From Centrapalus pauciflorus (lineage: Eukaryota; Streptophyta; Magnoliopsida; Asterales; Asteraceae): DNA of 64,000 nucleotides. The stretch is taken from the NCBI GenBank assembly GCA_020465985.1, contig JAANYP010002618.1, forward strand, positions 194,970 through 258,969, given 5' to 3'. Below, in pieces: positions 1-13,842 of the stretch (the stretch's first letter is position 1; each line of letters opens with the position of its first letter). The position numbers were made by a program, and so were the translations under genes. The notes under the pieces are model-generated. The model saw only the letters and a program-made list of their open reading frames with translations, had not been told where the DNA came from and ran no database searches.

Positions 1-351
1 AACAAGACGGACTAGATGAGCTTCGGCAATGATTAGCCGAGAGGGAGGCCCGTAATGAGGAGCTGACACAGCGCCTCAATGCTTTGGAAAAGGGAGAGAC
101 CCTCGATCACTCCCGCACCTAGTACCCCTCCTCTATCTTTGTAATGTTAGGAAATTATTATGTAATAGTGTAGGACTAAAAATTTTCGGGTAATAACCCG
201 CCCCAATGTAAGAAAATTATGAATGATTAATGAAAAGTGCAAGTTATTTATGAATCTGTGTTTGATGATTATAGAATTGCGCCTTAAGAAAAATGTAAAT
301 CTTTAAGACTCAACTTCTTACACTATGCTCTTTTCTTTAAACTTTAAGATA
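1..351 (+). other. Gypsy-1 5' leader region
   Basis: AT-rich leader upstream of gag. Bases about 31-122 read as a short charged tail (AEREARNEELTQRLNALEKG, then a few residues and TAG at 120-122) with heptad-like spacing. It may be the end of a small upstream reading frame in the element, but its beginning is broken by a stop and lies at the window edge. No primer-binding site was recognised, so the leader must extend leftward out of the window. Confidence 0.5.
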
Positions 352-1342
352 ATGCCGCCAAAGAGAGCTATGAACACCACTGAGATAGAACAACTGGTCG
401 CACAACGACTAGCAGCAGCTATAGCCACCTATGAAATTAATAGAAATAGCACCGCAAACGGCGATGGAGGGGCTAGTCGCACCACGGGAAGATCTGATTC
501 AACCCAGAAGGGGTGTGGAATCAAAGGATTTTTAAGCTGTAAGCCTCGATACTTCAACGGAACAGAAGGTGCTGTCGGGCTAGTTCATTGGTTCGAGAAA
601 CTGGAGTTTGTGTTTCGCGTCAGTGGTTGCATCGAGGATGAGAAAGTCAAGATCGCCACCCACACTCTTCAAGATGGCGCCTTGACATGGTGGAATTCCG
701 ATGCCCAGTCTGTGGGAATTGATACAGCTTACCGACTCGCTTGGACTGAGTTAAAGCAAATGATGACCGACGAGTATTGCCCGAGAAATGAGCTACAAAA
801 GATGGAGTCAGAGTTCTGGAATCTGGCTATGAAAGGAAAGGATGTAGCAGGGTACACCGATCGTTTCCATGAACTGAGTCTGCTATGCCCCCAGATGGTC
901 ACTCCGGAATACAAGCGTATTAAGCGCTACATTTGGCGACTCGCCCCCCAAATCCAAGGGAATGTCACGCATCCAACCCAACTACTATTCAGAGCGCCAT
1001 CCGAATGGCGAACAACTTAATGGACCAAGTGGCCCGAAGGAACGAGGCCAAAGCCGGGGAAAGGTTCGGGTTCACAGTCCAAGAAGCCCGAAACCATCAA
1101 TGCTTTTATCGCCGGAACTGAGTCAAGGAAAGGCTATACTGGTACTAAACCATGGTGTAACCGATGCACCTACCATCACGTAGGTCCCTGTCCAACCCCT
1201 TGCGGGAAATGTAACAAGCTCGGTCATCTGACCCAAGACTGCAAGTTTAACGCCAACGGAGGCAGCAACGGCACGCAAAGAAGCTGCTTTGAATGTGGGA
1301 ACGCTGGGCATTTCAAGAAGGATTGCCCTAAGTTAAAGAACA
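352..1342 (+). pseudogene. gag: Gypsy-1 gag (capsid and nucleocapsid), frameshifted
   Basis: Gag forms the virus-like particle in the cytoplasm and binds element RNA. The preferred start is the ATG at 352, giving the MPPK opening usual for plant gypsy Gag; an in-frame ATG at 325 is also present. The retrotransposon-gag domain occupies about 520-960 (ALTWW and YTDRFHELSLLCPQM stretches). The frame shifts near 960 and returns before 1160, since the frame beginning 325 ends at 1020 while Gag-like sequence continues in another frame. The region 1156-1335 holds a degenerate and then a clear CX2CX4HX4C zinc knuckle (CFECGNAGHFKKDC). Two indels make this copy defective. Confidence 0.85.
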
Positions 1343-4300
1343 ATGGTGGAGCTCAAGGGAGAGCTTTTGTATTGGGAGCAGGCAACGCTCGTCAGGATCC
1401 CAAAGTAGTGACGGGTACATTTATTCTTAATGATATGTATGCTTATGTGCTATTTGATACTGGGGTTGATAGAAGTTTTATATCTGCTAAGTTTAGTGAA
1501 CAACTGAATGCCACTCTTTCCCCATTAGAAAATGCTTATTCCGTAGAATTAGCGGATGGAAAATTGATTGAAGCAAATCGCATAATTGAGGAGTGCACAC
1601 TAAAATTGGCAGATCATCCCTTTAAGATAATAAAGTCGTAAGAATACCACTTAAGAAAAAGAAAGTCCTCACAGTCCAAGGAGAAAGAAAGAATCACCAG
1701 TTGAACGTCATCTCTAGTCTAAGAACGCTGAAATGCCTTCGAAGAGGTTGTCAAGCAGTGTTAGTTCAGCTAGTAGAAAAGGAATCGAAGGAGAAGCCAC
1801 TCGAAGAGATTCCAGTAGTTCGTGACTACCCAAAAGTCTTTCCTGAAGACTTGCCTGGACTTCCACCAATTAGGCAAGTAGAATTTCAGATTGACTTGGT
1901 GCCTGGAGCTGCACCTGTCGCACGAGCACCCTACCGATTGGCACCGTCAGAGATGCAAGAATTATCCACTCAGTTGCAAGAACTGTTGGAGAAAGGATTC
2001 ATCCGACCAAGTTCCTCACCTTGGGGAGCTCTGGTCATATTTGTCAAGAAGTAGGACGGATCCTTTAGGATGTGCATCAATTATCGAGAGTTGAACAAGT
2101 TAACGATCAAAAACCGGTACCCTCTCCCCAAAATCGACGACTTATTCGATCAACTCCAAGGATCTAGTTTTTACTCTAAGATTGATCTGCGATCCGGTTA
2201 TCACCAAGTGAACGTTCGGGAAGAAGATATACCCAAGACAGCATTCAGAACTCGTTATGGACATTACGTATTTCAAGTGATGTCATTCGGTTTAACCAAC
2301 GTACCAGCCATATTCATGGATCTCATGAATCGATTGTGTAAACCGTATTTGGACAAATTTGTAATAGTGTTCATAGACGATATCCTTATCTACTCTAGAA
2401 ATAAGGAAGAGCATGAGCACCATCTGAACATGATTTTGGAGCTGCTAGAGAAAGAACGGTTGTACGCCAAATTCTCTAAGTGTGAATTTTGGTTACGAGA
2501 AGTCAAATTCCTAGGGCATGTGATCAATAGCCAAGGGATTCAATTAGACCCATCAAAAATCGAGGCCATTAAGAACTGGGCAACTCCTACGACTCCCGCT
2601 GAAATCCATCAGTTCTTAGGTCTTGCCGGTTATTATAGACGATTCATAGATAACTTCTCGAAGATAGCTGGGTCTTTAACGGAATTGACTCGAAAGGACA
2701 TAAAGTACAACTAGGGTGAAGATCAAGAAACAGCATTCCGACTGTTGAAGCAAAGATTGTGTAGTGCACCTATTCTGTCCCTACCGGAAGGAACAGAAGA
2801 TTTTATTGTTTACTGCGATGCCTCACACAATGGATTGGGTTGTGTGTTAATGCAAAGAGACAAGGTTATCGCTTATGCATCGCGACAACTTAAGGTTCAT
2901 GAGGTGAACTACACGACTCACGATTTGGAGCTTGGAGCTGTGGTGTTTGCTCTCAAGATATGGAGGCACTGCCTGTACGGTACGAAGTGCACGTTGTTTA
3001 CAGATCACAAGAGCCTTCAGCATATTCTAAACCAGAAAGAATTAAACATGAGGCAGCGACGCTGGGTTGAGCTGCTTATCGATTATGACTGTAAGATCCG
3101 TTATCATCCGGATAAGGCAAATATAGTAGCCGATGCTTTAAGTTGGAACGAACGGGTTAAACCCTTAAGGGTACGAGCTTTGGTCATAACTATACAGTCA
3201 AACCTAAACTCTCAAGTCCGCAAGGCACAAGAGGAAGCAGTCAAGGAGGGAAATCTTCTGGATGAGGCCTTGAGAGGAATGGATAGACAGTTTGAAATCA
3301 AGTCCGATGGATGTCGATACTTCATAGGCAGAATTTGGCTACCAAAATTCAGAGGATTGAGGAAGCTGGTCATGGATGAAGGGCATAAAACAAGATATGA
3401 TATTCACCCAGGGTCAGATAAGATGTATCACGACTTGAAGGGAATGTACTGGTGGCCAAACATGAAGGCTGACATTGCTACATATGTCAGCAAGTGCTTA
3501 ACGTGTTTGAAAGTTAAGGCTGAGCACCAGAAACCATCAGGATTGTTGGTTCAACTAGAAATACCCTAGTGGAAGTGGGAGAATATCACCATGGACTTCA
3601 TCACCAAGTTGCCAAAGACTTCTGGAGTTTATGACACCATTTGGATGATTATGGATCGACTTATAAAGACTGCACACTTCTTGCCAATCAAGGAGAATGA
3701 TAAGATGGATAAGTTAACACGAATCTATCTTGAAGAAGTCGTCTCAAGGCATGGAGTACCTGTATCAATTATATCAGATAGGGACAGCCGGTTCACATCA
3801 AGATTTCGGCAATCATTGCAAGAGGCGTTGGGTACAGGCCTAGACATGAGCACAGCCTATCACCCGCAGACGGATAGTAGAGTCAAAGCACGATTCAGAC
3901 CTTGGAAGACATGCTAAGGGCATGTGTTATCGACTTTGCAAAAGTTGGGACATGCACCTGCCATTAGTTGAGTTTTCCTATAACAACAACTATCACTCGA
4001 GTATTAAGACTGCTCCATTCGAGGCACTTTATGGGCAAAAGTGTCGCTCACCACTTTCTTGGGCTGAGGTAGGAGATAGCCAGATCACTGGACCCGAGAT
4101 CATCCAGGAGACTACAGAAAAGATAGTCCAGATTCGGAACCGATTAAAGATCGGACGGGATCGACAGAAAAGCTATGCAGATGTTCGACGGAAGGATTTG
4201 GAATTTCAAGAGGGAGATCAAGTAATGTTGAAAGTCTCGCCTTGGAAAGGCGTAATCCGTTTTGGGAAACGAGGAAAACTCAATCCTCGTTATATCGAAC

Positions 4301-4655
4301 CATTAAAGATCACCAAAAGAATTGGCCCGGTAGCCTACCAAATCGATCTGCCCCTAGAGCTTAGTAATGTGCATAATACCTTCCACGTGTCCAACCTTAA
4401 GAAGTGTCTGGCTGATGAAACACTCGTTATACCCATGGACGAGATGGAGCTAGATTATAAGTTGAACTTCATTGAACAACAGTGGAAATAATGGACCGAG
4501 AAGTCAAGAAACTAAAGCACAGTCGGATCCCGATAATAAAAGTCAGATGGAACTCTAAGCGAGGTCCTCAGTTTACATGGGAACGCGAAGATCAGTTTCG
4601 AGAAAAATACTCCCATCTGTCCTCAAATACTCAAGCAATGGAGAACACGAGCTAA
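1343..4655 (+). pseudogene. pol: Gypsy-1 pol: protease, RT, RNase H, integrase, chromodomain-like tail
   Basis: Protease shows LFDTGVDRSFIS near 1450-1490 (aspartic D-T-G). Reverse transcriptase runs about 1880-2620, with the FIDDILIYS catalytic motif near 2375. RNase H follows (YCDASHNGLG near 2810, TDHKSLQHIL near 3000). Integrase has the H/C zinc region (HPGSDKMY ... CLTCLKVKAEHQ, 3405-3530) and its catalytic core 3591-3990. The C-terminal segment (FHVSNLKKCL, then a shifted frame containing MDREVKKLKHSRIP) resembles the degenerate Tekay chromodomain and ends at TAA 4653-4655. Damage: TAA at 1639, TAG at 2052, TAG at 2712 (Trp codon), TAG at 3567, a frameshift near 3900 and another near 4488. 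Not functional. Confidence 0.9.
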
Positions 4656-4678
4656 TTTCGGGACGAACTTCCCTTAAC

Positions 4679-4688
4679 AGGGGGAGAC
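4679..4688 (+). other. Gypsy-1 polypurine tract
   Basis: AGGGGGAGAC lies directly before TGTAACATCC, the start of the 3' LTR. This is the expected primer site for plus-strand DNA synthesis. Confidence 0.8.
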
Positions 4689-5267
4689 TGTAACATCCGG
4701 CATTAAACCAGGTTAGCAACTACGACCTAAACAGTATTTAATGGCCAATTACGACCTAATCAATGGTCATTAACAATTAATCAAAGTGATTAACAATGTT
4801 CATAAGGAAATTCAACTCAATTAGAATCAAATTTATCGGTGCAATGAAACGGGAAATCAATTAATCCGATCGATTTACGATATGAAGGATTAATTCAACT
4901 AAGTACATAAATAAATTATGATTAGTAACACTAATCATACACTAATCATACACTAATACAATTACTTAAACATTAATTATGCAAGACTAAAACAATTCAT
5001 TAAAAACAATGCATCCAAAAGTATTTATGAATTCACAAGAAAAGGGAAATACAAGAATACATTCTAAAAACATTTATACAAAAAAATGTAAAATACATCA
5101 TAAATACCCTTAGAGGGCCGGCCTTAGGATGGTACACATCCTAGGTGTTGACTTCTATTTTTTTATTAAAACACCATACACCATCAACATCATATCTTCC
5201 ATCAACTTACTCTTTAATTTCATCTACATTTATACTCAACCTCCAATTTAAAGACCAACTTTTTCTC

Positions 5268-5275
5268 TATAAATA
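5268..5275 (+). promoter_or_regulatory. TATA box of Gypsy-1 LTR
   Basis: TATAAATA within CTCTATAAATAGAG, about 580 bp into the LTR, followed by a pyrimidine-rich stretch typical of a plant 5' UTR. It would place the U3/R border near 5300. Confidence 0.65.
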
Positions 5276-5336
5276 GAGAGCTTTTCCTCTCATTTTAATC
5301 AAACCAAAAATCTCTTCTTTCTCTCTTGAAGGCCGG

Positions 5337-5354
5337 CCACACACACACACACAT
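5337..5354 (+). repeat. (AC)n microsatellite
   Basis: Nine or so AC units in the presumed R/U5 part of the Gypsy-1 LTR, just after GGCCGGCC. Confidence 0.9.
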
Positions 5355-5661
5355 ACTCCACAAAATTTTTCTTTCAAGTGTTGTTCATTTGTGCAAGTAT
5401 TCTTGGTGCAATCTTCAAAGGATTTCAACTTCTTCCCAATTTCATACTCTAAATACATCAAAGTAATTAAATACTAACTTATTACATCTTATATTTATGT
5501 TTATATAAGTCTTGCATAATGTATATAATCACCACCAACAACAAGTTTCATAAAAACTCAAGTTTATAAGTCACTAGTTTTTTGTTTTTTAAGTTGTTTT
5601 CTTAAAATGTGTTTATAAATATATAAACACATCATGAAAGTGTAAATATTATGATAAAAAA

Positions 5662-5820
<159 letters not shown>

Positions 5821-6261
5821 TTTATAACTTTTATATAAGTAGTCTTTGAATAAACAACAAGAATCATTAGTTATTTCAAGTTTATGAACTACGGAATTTC
5901 GGCAGAAACGTTGCGTCAACTTTGAAAAATCATAACTAATTCATAACTTAACAAAATCAGTCGATTCCTGTCTCAAAATTTAAATCTATGTCTTAACTAA
6001 AAATCTGGAAGTTTTCATACTTTATTATGGAGTTTGGAACCCCCAGATATTATTTGGGAACCCGAAAGTTTGACAGCTCAAAAATGGCCAACATAGGGTT
6101 TTTATCGAGCTTTTTCCCTAACCTAAAAATATCCAAAAATGGCCGTTCCTGACTTGAAAAATTCTTTGTATATAGTAGTTTAATGTCCGTGAAAACCACA
6201 GCCTAAATCGTTTTGGAGCTTGGTCAAAAACAGCCTCAAAGTAGGCCGAAAAACCTTCGAA

Positions 6262-6294
6262 ATATATATATATACATATATATATATATGTATG

Positions 6295-6349
<55 letters not shown>

Positions 6350-6360
6350 ATATATATATA
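6262..6360. repeat. (TA)n / (TATG)n microsatellite
   Basis: TA repeats broken by TATGTATGTATG blocks at both ends, giving a near-symmetrical composition. Inside the Gypsy-1 LTR. Confidence 0.95.
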
Positions 6361-6429
6361 AACTTGACGTTTTAAGTGCGTTTTATTCATAAACTTGTAA
6401 TGTTGGGTGATTTAAAAACTAAAAACCTA

Positions 6430-6567
<138 letters not shown>

Positions 6568-7413
6568 TTATCACTCTGGACTCGATTTAACACATCCAGT
6601 GCATCAGCCATCAAAGAACGTAAAACTTGCATTTTTCGCGCATACATTGCCGTCACACTCTCGGTGAGTCTTCATAGCCCCTATTTTCACTATCTATTGG
6701 GGTGGAAATACATGCACTGTTTTCATATGGACATCAAAACTGTTTATTTCTTATATGTATTACATGTGTGGATCCAACAGCCCTCAAATCATGAACCGTT
6801 AATTGCATTTATTTGTAAGCGCGAATATATTTTGGATAGATCTATCGGGAGTCATGTCCCCCATTCGGGTTAGTCTTAATCGGCTAACAGAGAGATGCAT
6901 ATATATTCAACACACGGTATTACATATGGGAATACTGCACATGGCAAACTCATTTAATTAAGCTTCAGTTGCATGATGGTTTTGTGTAATACATACATGG
7001 AATTTATGCTTTATAAATTCAACTCATCTGATAATGTCCATACAACTGGTCTTTTCGCGTAAACCTATGAGCTCACCAACAATTTGTTGACGTATTTTAG
7101 CATGTATTTTCAGGAAATTAAGGCAAGAGCACCGCATCAAAAGTATTTTCAAGCTACCGTACTTTTGGAGTCGCATGCATTTTCAAACCATCGGAGATTT
7201 ATTTGCATTATTTTGATTAGTTTAATTATGTATTTAAATCTCTGTATCTTGCGAACTACTCTTTATCATTTCAGGCTATGTAAAACATTTCTATATTTTA
7301 AAGTTATATCGATGTTTTTTTGAAAACGTCCATATAGTGGTCGTTCGTTATGATTATGGTTACGTTTCCGCGACGTCATGCTTCATTGCCAACCGGGGTA
7401 ACGGGGTGTGACA

Positions 7414-7594
7414 ACTAGTAACTTCTCCTTCTTAGATTTGAACTTGTATTTCTTATCAGCTAGGAGAGCCAATGGATCCACAGTAGCCTTTTCTGCTTGC
7501 TTCTTCCTAGAAACTTTTCATAGAACAACCTCCTGGTAGTTGTTCAAATTCTCTTAGACCATGTGAATATCCATATCATCAATGTCCTTGGTCT
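7414..7594 (-). pseudogene. gag: Fragment of a Copia-type gag (C-terminal part)
   Basis: Read on the minus strand this 180-bp stretch gives an acidic/basic protein with a DPLALLADKKYKFKSKKE segment and two stops. That resembles the low-complexity region just before the zinc knuckle in many plant Copia Gag proteins. It is wedged between the Gypsy-1 LTR end and the stub of the Copia-A 5' LTR and matches neither. Assignment rests on residue pattern only. Confidence 0.5.
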
Positions 7595-7623
7595 GTTAAT
7601 CTTAGGTGATTTTGATCTTGACA
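7595..7623 (+). repeat. Copia-A 5' LTR remnant (3' end only)
   Basis: GTTAATCTTAGGTGAT followed by TTTGATCTTGACA matches the last 30 bp of the 3' LTR (17629-17657) with about two mismatches. Everything upstream in this LTR has been replaced by unrelated sequence. Confidence 0.85.
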
Positions 7624-7625
7624 AG

Positions 7626-7637
7626 TGGTATCAGAGC
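7626..7637 (+). other. Copia-A primer-binding site (tRNA-iMet)
   Basis: TGGTATCAGAGC, complementary to the 3' end of plant initiator tRNA-Met, two bases after the LTR end. It is the standard minus-strand primer site of plant Copia elements. Confidence 0.92.
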
Positions 7638-7709
7638 CACAGGTTTATTTGTTATTCTTTGTTTTCAAAGTCAGAAACTTTCTTTGTTTTAAAATTTTGT
7701 TTTTCTGCA

Positions 7710-10398
7710 ATGAAGTTTGAAAATAGCGGTAGTGGATCTGGGCAAGGACTCAAAGTGCCTATGCTCAAACCCACTGAGTTCGAGATGTGGAAACTCAGGA
7801 TTCAACAGCACATTCAATTCATTGATTATGCCCTATGGGAAGCTGTTGAAAATCCTCGTGCAGTTGATCCTGAACTAGATGCTGAGGGCAAACCAAAAAA
7901 ACATCTCCAAAAACTGAAATTGAAAGAAAGGCTAGAATGAATGAAGTCAAAGCTCTTACTCTTTTACAAGTAGCCATTCCTAATGCTTATCAACATCAGT
8001 TTAAAAAATTTTATACAACTCTTTCTCTTTGGCTTGCTTTAGAGAAAACATTTGCTGGCAATGCTAGCACCAAAAGAAACCAAAAGGATCTTTTAAAACA
8101 GCAGTATGAAAACTTTTCTTGTGGCATGAATGAAAACCTTACCCAAATTTTTGATAGGTTTAATAAGCTGATAGGTGAGTTGGAGAGTGCTAAGGTCAGC
8201 CTGTATCAAGATGAAGTGAACAGAAAATTCCTCAGATCTCCTGGTGAAGAATGGACAGTCTATGTTTCCCAATGGAGAACCAAAGACACTCTAGATGAAA
8301 TAGAGTTGGATGACCTTTGAGAGTGTTTGAATCTGAAATTGAAAATAAAAAGAAATCTTTTTCTTACAATTAAAACACTGCTCTGCTGTCATCAGCATTA
8401 ACTGATAAATCAAACTGTTGTGATTCTTTTTCAGGTGCTGATGGTAACTCTTCTGAAGTACATTATGAAGCATTTGTTGCAAGTGATGGACTTTTTGCTC
8501 TTAATGCTGAAGATCTGGAACAAATCCATCCAGATGATTAAGAAGAGATGGACTTAAAGTGGCAATATGTTATGTTGACTATGAGGGCCAAAAGATTTCT
8601 GAAAAGGACTGGCAGACCAAACTTCAAAGCCAGAACAGAAGGCAAGCCAACATTTGACAAATCAAAGGTTGAGTGCTTCAAATGCCACAAACTTGGCCAT
8701 TTTGCTAGAGAGTGCAGATCACAAGGTCAGCAACCACCAAGATCCCAACAAACTAGTCAAACATCATCTTCACAAGCTCTTGTCTCTCAAGAAGACAATC
8801 TATTTGACTGGAGTGACCAGACAGAAGAGGAGTTTCAAAATCAAGCTCTTATGGCAGAAATTACAACTGTCACTTCCACTGAACTACCATCTGAGGTAAA
8901 TGCTAAACTCTGCTCTCAAACATACAAAAATATGGTTAAAAAGTACAGAGATCATAATGAGAGCATGAGCAAAACTCTAGCTAGGATGGAAGAGAGGAGA
9001 TATGAGTATATGCAGGAAATAGAGGATCTTCAAAAACAGATCAATGACTATAAGGATAATGAGATTCAGATGGGACATAATAGAACATATCATGAGTGGG
9101 AGAAAAAGGAACTAAATGAGAAAATAGAAACCCTAAATAAGAAATTAGATGAGGCTGAACAGAAGGTGTTAGAAGCCAACAAGAAAGTAGAATCAATAAA
9201 TATAGACTTGGGCAGCTTCAAGCTGGCCAATAAAAAGCTAGAACACCTAATGGAAGTTCAATTTAAAGATAGGGTAAAATCTCAACTCAATCCCAAGGAA
9301 GGAATAGGTTATAAGGCTACTCCACCCCCATATAATAATAAATACATTCATCCTATGAGTGAAGTTGCTGATAGGCTTGTGAATGAACCATTAGATGAGG
9401 AAAATGAAAACTGTAGATCCTATCCTTGAGGACAAGCCTGAATCTGAAGAAGAATTGGTTCCAAATGAAGGCTGTAAGTGTGAGGAAGCTGAGAGTAACT
9501 CCAAAACAATGAGTGAACGTATAGGACCTCCTGTTTCCAGCTCTATCAGAACCAACAGTCTGAAAGGAAAAGAGAAGATGAGTGAATGGAATCATGCTCC
9601 ACATGTTTCTGTACCTTCTAACTGTAATATTGCATCCTCTTCCAAAATAAATAAAAAGGGTAAGACTTATCCAGTATGCACATGCCAAAAGCATGGTGTC
9701 CAAAAATTTCCCACACAACAGCAGGTAAGGGGAAATCAAAGGAACAAGAACCAGATATGGTCACACAAAACTGGTTCTCCTATCAAAACAATCAAAAGAT
9801 GTTTCCACCGTGGTAGGAAAAACCATTTGGCCAGGCATTGTTTATATAAACCATCTGTTACAAAACAGACTGTATTTCAAAAACATGTCGTTGCTTAAAA
9901 TTCAAAAGTTTCAAAGGCCCAAAAACCTGTCACACCAGTTCCAAAGAAGACAGTTGATCACAGGTTCTTAAAAGTCAACAAAAGGCAGTCTGTATACCAA
10001 AAGCAAGTTTAGTAAAATCTAAATCAAGCATGAAAAAGGCATGGTGTGTTAAAGGCAAAAACACAGATCAAACTATTAATGCAAAGGTTGAAACTGTTAA
10101 GTCAAAAGTTGGAATTGATAGTGCAAATTCTGAAACTGCTGGCACTCAGCATCCAGTTCCAACTGCTAAGTCAAAAACTGGAACTGGTAGTGGAACATCT
10201 AAGACTGTTAAAGAAAAGGTTGGAAAGAACACCTGGATACGTCATGTCATAACTAAATACTCCTCATAGAATCCACCAGTGGATCTCACTAAATTTAAAA
10301 AGACACAAACAGTTTTTAGTTATGCAATGCACAAGGACAACCCAAAACCAATTTGGTTTGGGTTTACTCCACTACTAACTGAGTTTTTTTTTGTGCAG
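7710..10398 (+). pseudogene. gag: Copia-A gag, capsid + zinc knuckle + coiled-coil extension
   Basis: Starts at ATG 7710 (MKFENSGSG). The capsid-like domain runs to about 8320 across one frameshift near 7920 (KPTEFEMWKLRIQQHIQF; LLKQQYENFSCGMNENLTQI). TGA at 8318 and a following indel interrupt it; the frame resumes before 8548. Zinc knuckle CFKCHKLGHFAREC lies at about 8671-8712. Residues encoded at 8900-9270 are rich in E, K and L with heptad spacing, a likely coiled coil. A basic/serine-rich tail with stops continues to the pol junction. A phase-0 splice-donor-like GAG|GTAAAT sits at 8896 and an acceptor-like TTTTGTGCAG ends at 10398. Confidence 0.85.
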
Positions 10399-13300
10399 GG
10401 CAACCACAGGACCCAACATAAGACAAGATGGCATATGGACAGCGGATGGTCTAGGCACATGACAGGCAACTCTGAATTCTTGTCAAATTTCAAAAGCTTT
10501 GAAGGAGGGTTTGTTGCATTTGGAGGAAATTCCAAAGGAGGTAAGGTAACAGGTAAAGGTACTCTCAAAGCAGGCAATATGATATTCAATGATGTTTTGT
10601 ATGTAAAACAGCTGAAGTATACTTTATTAAGTGTGTCTCAAGTTTGTGACAAAAAAAATTTTATTTTGTTCACGGACTCTGAATGCATTGTCCTCTCAAA
10701 AGATTTTGAATTACTTGAAAATCTTGTTTTACTCAGAACACCAAGAAATGACAATGTCTACTGGTTGGACACAGAACTTTTATCCAAATCAACCACTTTA
10801 AGCTGTTTAATATCCAAAGCATCATCAAATGAGTCTGCTCTTTGGCACAGAAGGATGTGTCACATGAACTTCAAATCCATGAATGTTATAGTCAAAATGA
10901 ACTTGGTAAGAGGTTTACCACAGAAGGAGTTCATATGTGATGATCATTGTGTAGCATGTCTCAAAGGCAAGCAACACAAAACTTCTCATAAGGCCAAGGA
11001 AGTAAATTCAATCTCATCTACTCTACATCTTATTCATATGGATCTTTTTGGTCCAACATCTGTTTTGAGTTTGAATAAAAGAGCCTACTGTTTAGTTATT
11101 GTTGATGATTTGACCAGGTTTACATGGGTTTATTTTCTTAGGACTAAGGATGAAACTACTGAGTTAGTCAAATCCTTTATTATAAAAATTAAAAACCAAT
11201 CTACTTAAAAGTTAAGGTTTTCAGGTCAAACAATGGAACTGAGTTTAAAAATCATATCCTAAATAGTTTCTGTGAGTCTAAAGGAATTGCAAGGCAATAT
11301 AGTGCACCTAGAACACCACAACAAAATGGTGTAGCTGAGAGGGAGAATAGAACACTAATAGAGGCTGCTATAACCATGTTAGCTGATTCCAAATTGCCAA
11401 TGACCTTCTGGGCAGAGGCTGTAAATACAGCCTGTTATGTTCTAAATAGGGTTCAAGTTGTTTAGTCACAAGGGAAAACACCCTATGAGTTATTTCATGA
11501 CAGGATTCCCTTAGTAGCTTTTCTAAAACCTTTTGGCTGTTCATGCACTAACCTCCATACTAAAACTCACTTAGGTAAGTTTGAAAGTAAGGCTGAAGAA
11601 GGATTCTTTGTAGGATACTCTACTCAAAGCAAAGCCTATAGGGTATATAATAGTGTGTCTAAAACCATTGAAGAAAGTGCCAATGTTGAGTTTAATGAAA
11701 ACACTGCAAATGTCAAAGGCACTGAACCTGATTGGTTGTTTGATTTAGATTCACTAACAAATTCTCTGAGCTTTGTTGAGTATTCCGCAGGAGCTGTTGG
11801 AAACAGTGTTGAAACTGTCAGTACAAATTCTCATGCTGGTAACACAAATATTCAAGCTGTTGGCATAAAGTTTCCAACTATTGCAGATTCTGCTACATGG
11901 GATGAGTATACTGTACTACCACTTCTCTCTTGTGACCCACCTGGGGTCCTTATTGACCAACAAGACACACTTACAGAGTTTGAAGTGCCAATCCCAAGTC
12001 CTGAAGTAACATCTCCAACCAATAGGAAAACAGTTCCATCTCCAGATCAAACTGTTACTGAAGCAGAATCATCAAGTCGTGCAGAAGGTGATGATACAAA
12101 TCTGGGAAGCTCATTTCAAACAGAAAGGGAATCTACACTCAGGGTTCACAAGTATCATCCTCTTAACCAGATAATGGGAGATCCACGCACTCCTATGCAA
12201 ACAAGGACAATGATTCACAAGGAATCAGCAGTCCCTGAATTCAGTCTAGCTGCCTTTGCACATGCATGCTTCATGTCACAATTAGAACCAAAGAAGGCAT
12301 CCGAGGCACTGAAGGATCCGTCTTGGATTGAGGCAATGCAGGAAGAACTTTTGCAATTCAAGATTCAGAATGTGTGGACACTGATAGATTTGTCTAAAGG
12401 AAAGAGGGCAATTGGTACAAGATGGGTGTTCAGAAATAAGAAGGATGAGAGAGGTGTAGTGATCAAAAACAAAGCAAGGCTGGTAGCTCAAGGATACACT
12501 CAAGAAGAAGGAATAGATTATGATGATCTCTTTGCCCCAGTAGCAAGGATAGAAGCCATCAGACTGTTCCTAGCCTATGCCAGTTTCAAAGGATTCAAGG
12601 TGTACCAAATGGATGTTAAATCTGCATATGTATATGGTACAATTGAAGAAGAGGTTTATGTTTGTCAACCCCCTGGATTTGAAGACTATAAGTAATCAGT
12701 CAGAGTCTACAAGTTAGACAAAGCTATTTATGGGCTTCACCAGTCTTCAAGAGCATGATATGACACTTTGTCTTCATATCTACTACAGAATGGTTTCAAA
12801 AGAGGTACTCTGGACAAGACACTATTCACAAAGTCTATCAAGTCAGAGATACTTCTTGTTCAAATCTATGTTGATGATATCATATTTGGATCAACAAATG
12901 ACATTCTGTGCAAAGAATTTGAGACTTTGATGCATAAAAGGTTTCAAATGAGTTCAATGGGGGAACTAACTTTCTTTCTAGGAATGCAGGTCAAGCAGAA
13001 ACCCACTGGACTTTTCATAAGTCAATCAAAGTATGTGAATGATATCCTGGATAACTTTGAATACAAGGACACCAAGGTTGCCAGCACACCAATGGACACT
13101 CATAAACAGCTTGACGGAGATAAAGAAGGATAGGATGTGGATATTCATTTGTACAGATCCTTGATAGGTTCACTTATGTATCTTACATCTTCTAGACCTG
13201 ATATAATGTTTGTTGTTTGTGTTTGTGCCAGGTTTCAATGCGCTCCAAAGGATTCACATCTATTTGATGTTAAGAGAATCTTTAGAAATCTCAAAGGTCA

Positions 13301-13784
13301 ACCAAAATTGGGCCTATGGTATCCTAAGGACTCTCCTCTTGAACTAACAGCTTACTTTGATAGTGACTATGGAGTTTGCAACATAGACAGGAAATCCACA
13401 ACTGGTGGATGTCAATATCTAGGAGCAAGACTAGTCTCTTGGCAGTGCAGAAAGTAGACCAGGATCTCCACTTCATCCACTGAGGCAGAATATGTTGCAG
13501 CTGCCAGCTGCTATTCCCAAGTTATGTGGATACAGAACCAACTAAGAGACTATGGTATGAACTTTCTATCTACTCCTATTTACATTGACAATTCAAGTGC
13601 AATCAGCATTGTACAAAATCCAGTGAATTTTCCCAAAACCAAGCACATAGACATTAGATTCCATTTTATAAGGGACTGTAATGAAAAAAAATTATTCTAA
13701 GTTACCAAAATTCATAGAGATGATCAGTTAGCTGATTTATTCACATTTCTGGTATCAAATATTGGTATGGTAAATATGGATTAA
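10399..13784 (+). pseudogene. pol: Copia-A pol: protease, integrase, RT, RNase H
   Basis: Protease is WHMDSGWSRHMTG near 10430-10470; the usual D-S-G-C-S has Trp for Cys. The GAG-pre-integrase zinc region (LWHRRMCHMNF ... CVACLKGKQHK) is at 10840-10980. The integrase core includes HMDLFGP (11035), SNNGTEF (11227; SDNGTEF is usual) and QNGVAERENRT (11322). RT (RWVFRNKKDERG, 12420; YVDDIIFGSTN, 12868) and RNase H (SRPDIMF 13192 to KTKHIDIRFHFIRD 13636) follow. Damage: frameshift at about 11206, TAG 11463, TAA 12693, TAG near 12757, TAG 13131, TAG 13455, TAA 13698. Ends at TAA 13782-13784. Confidence 0.9.
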
Positions 13785-13842
13785 TTTATTTTTACTTATT
13801 CTCCATTATTTTATGATAAAAACACTTATTAAATGTGCTTAG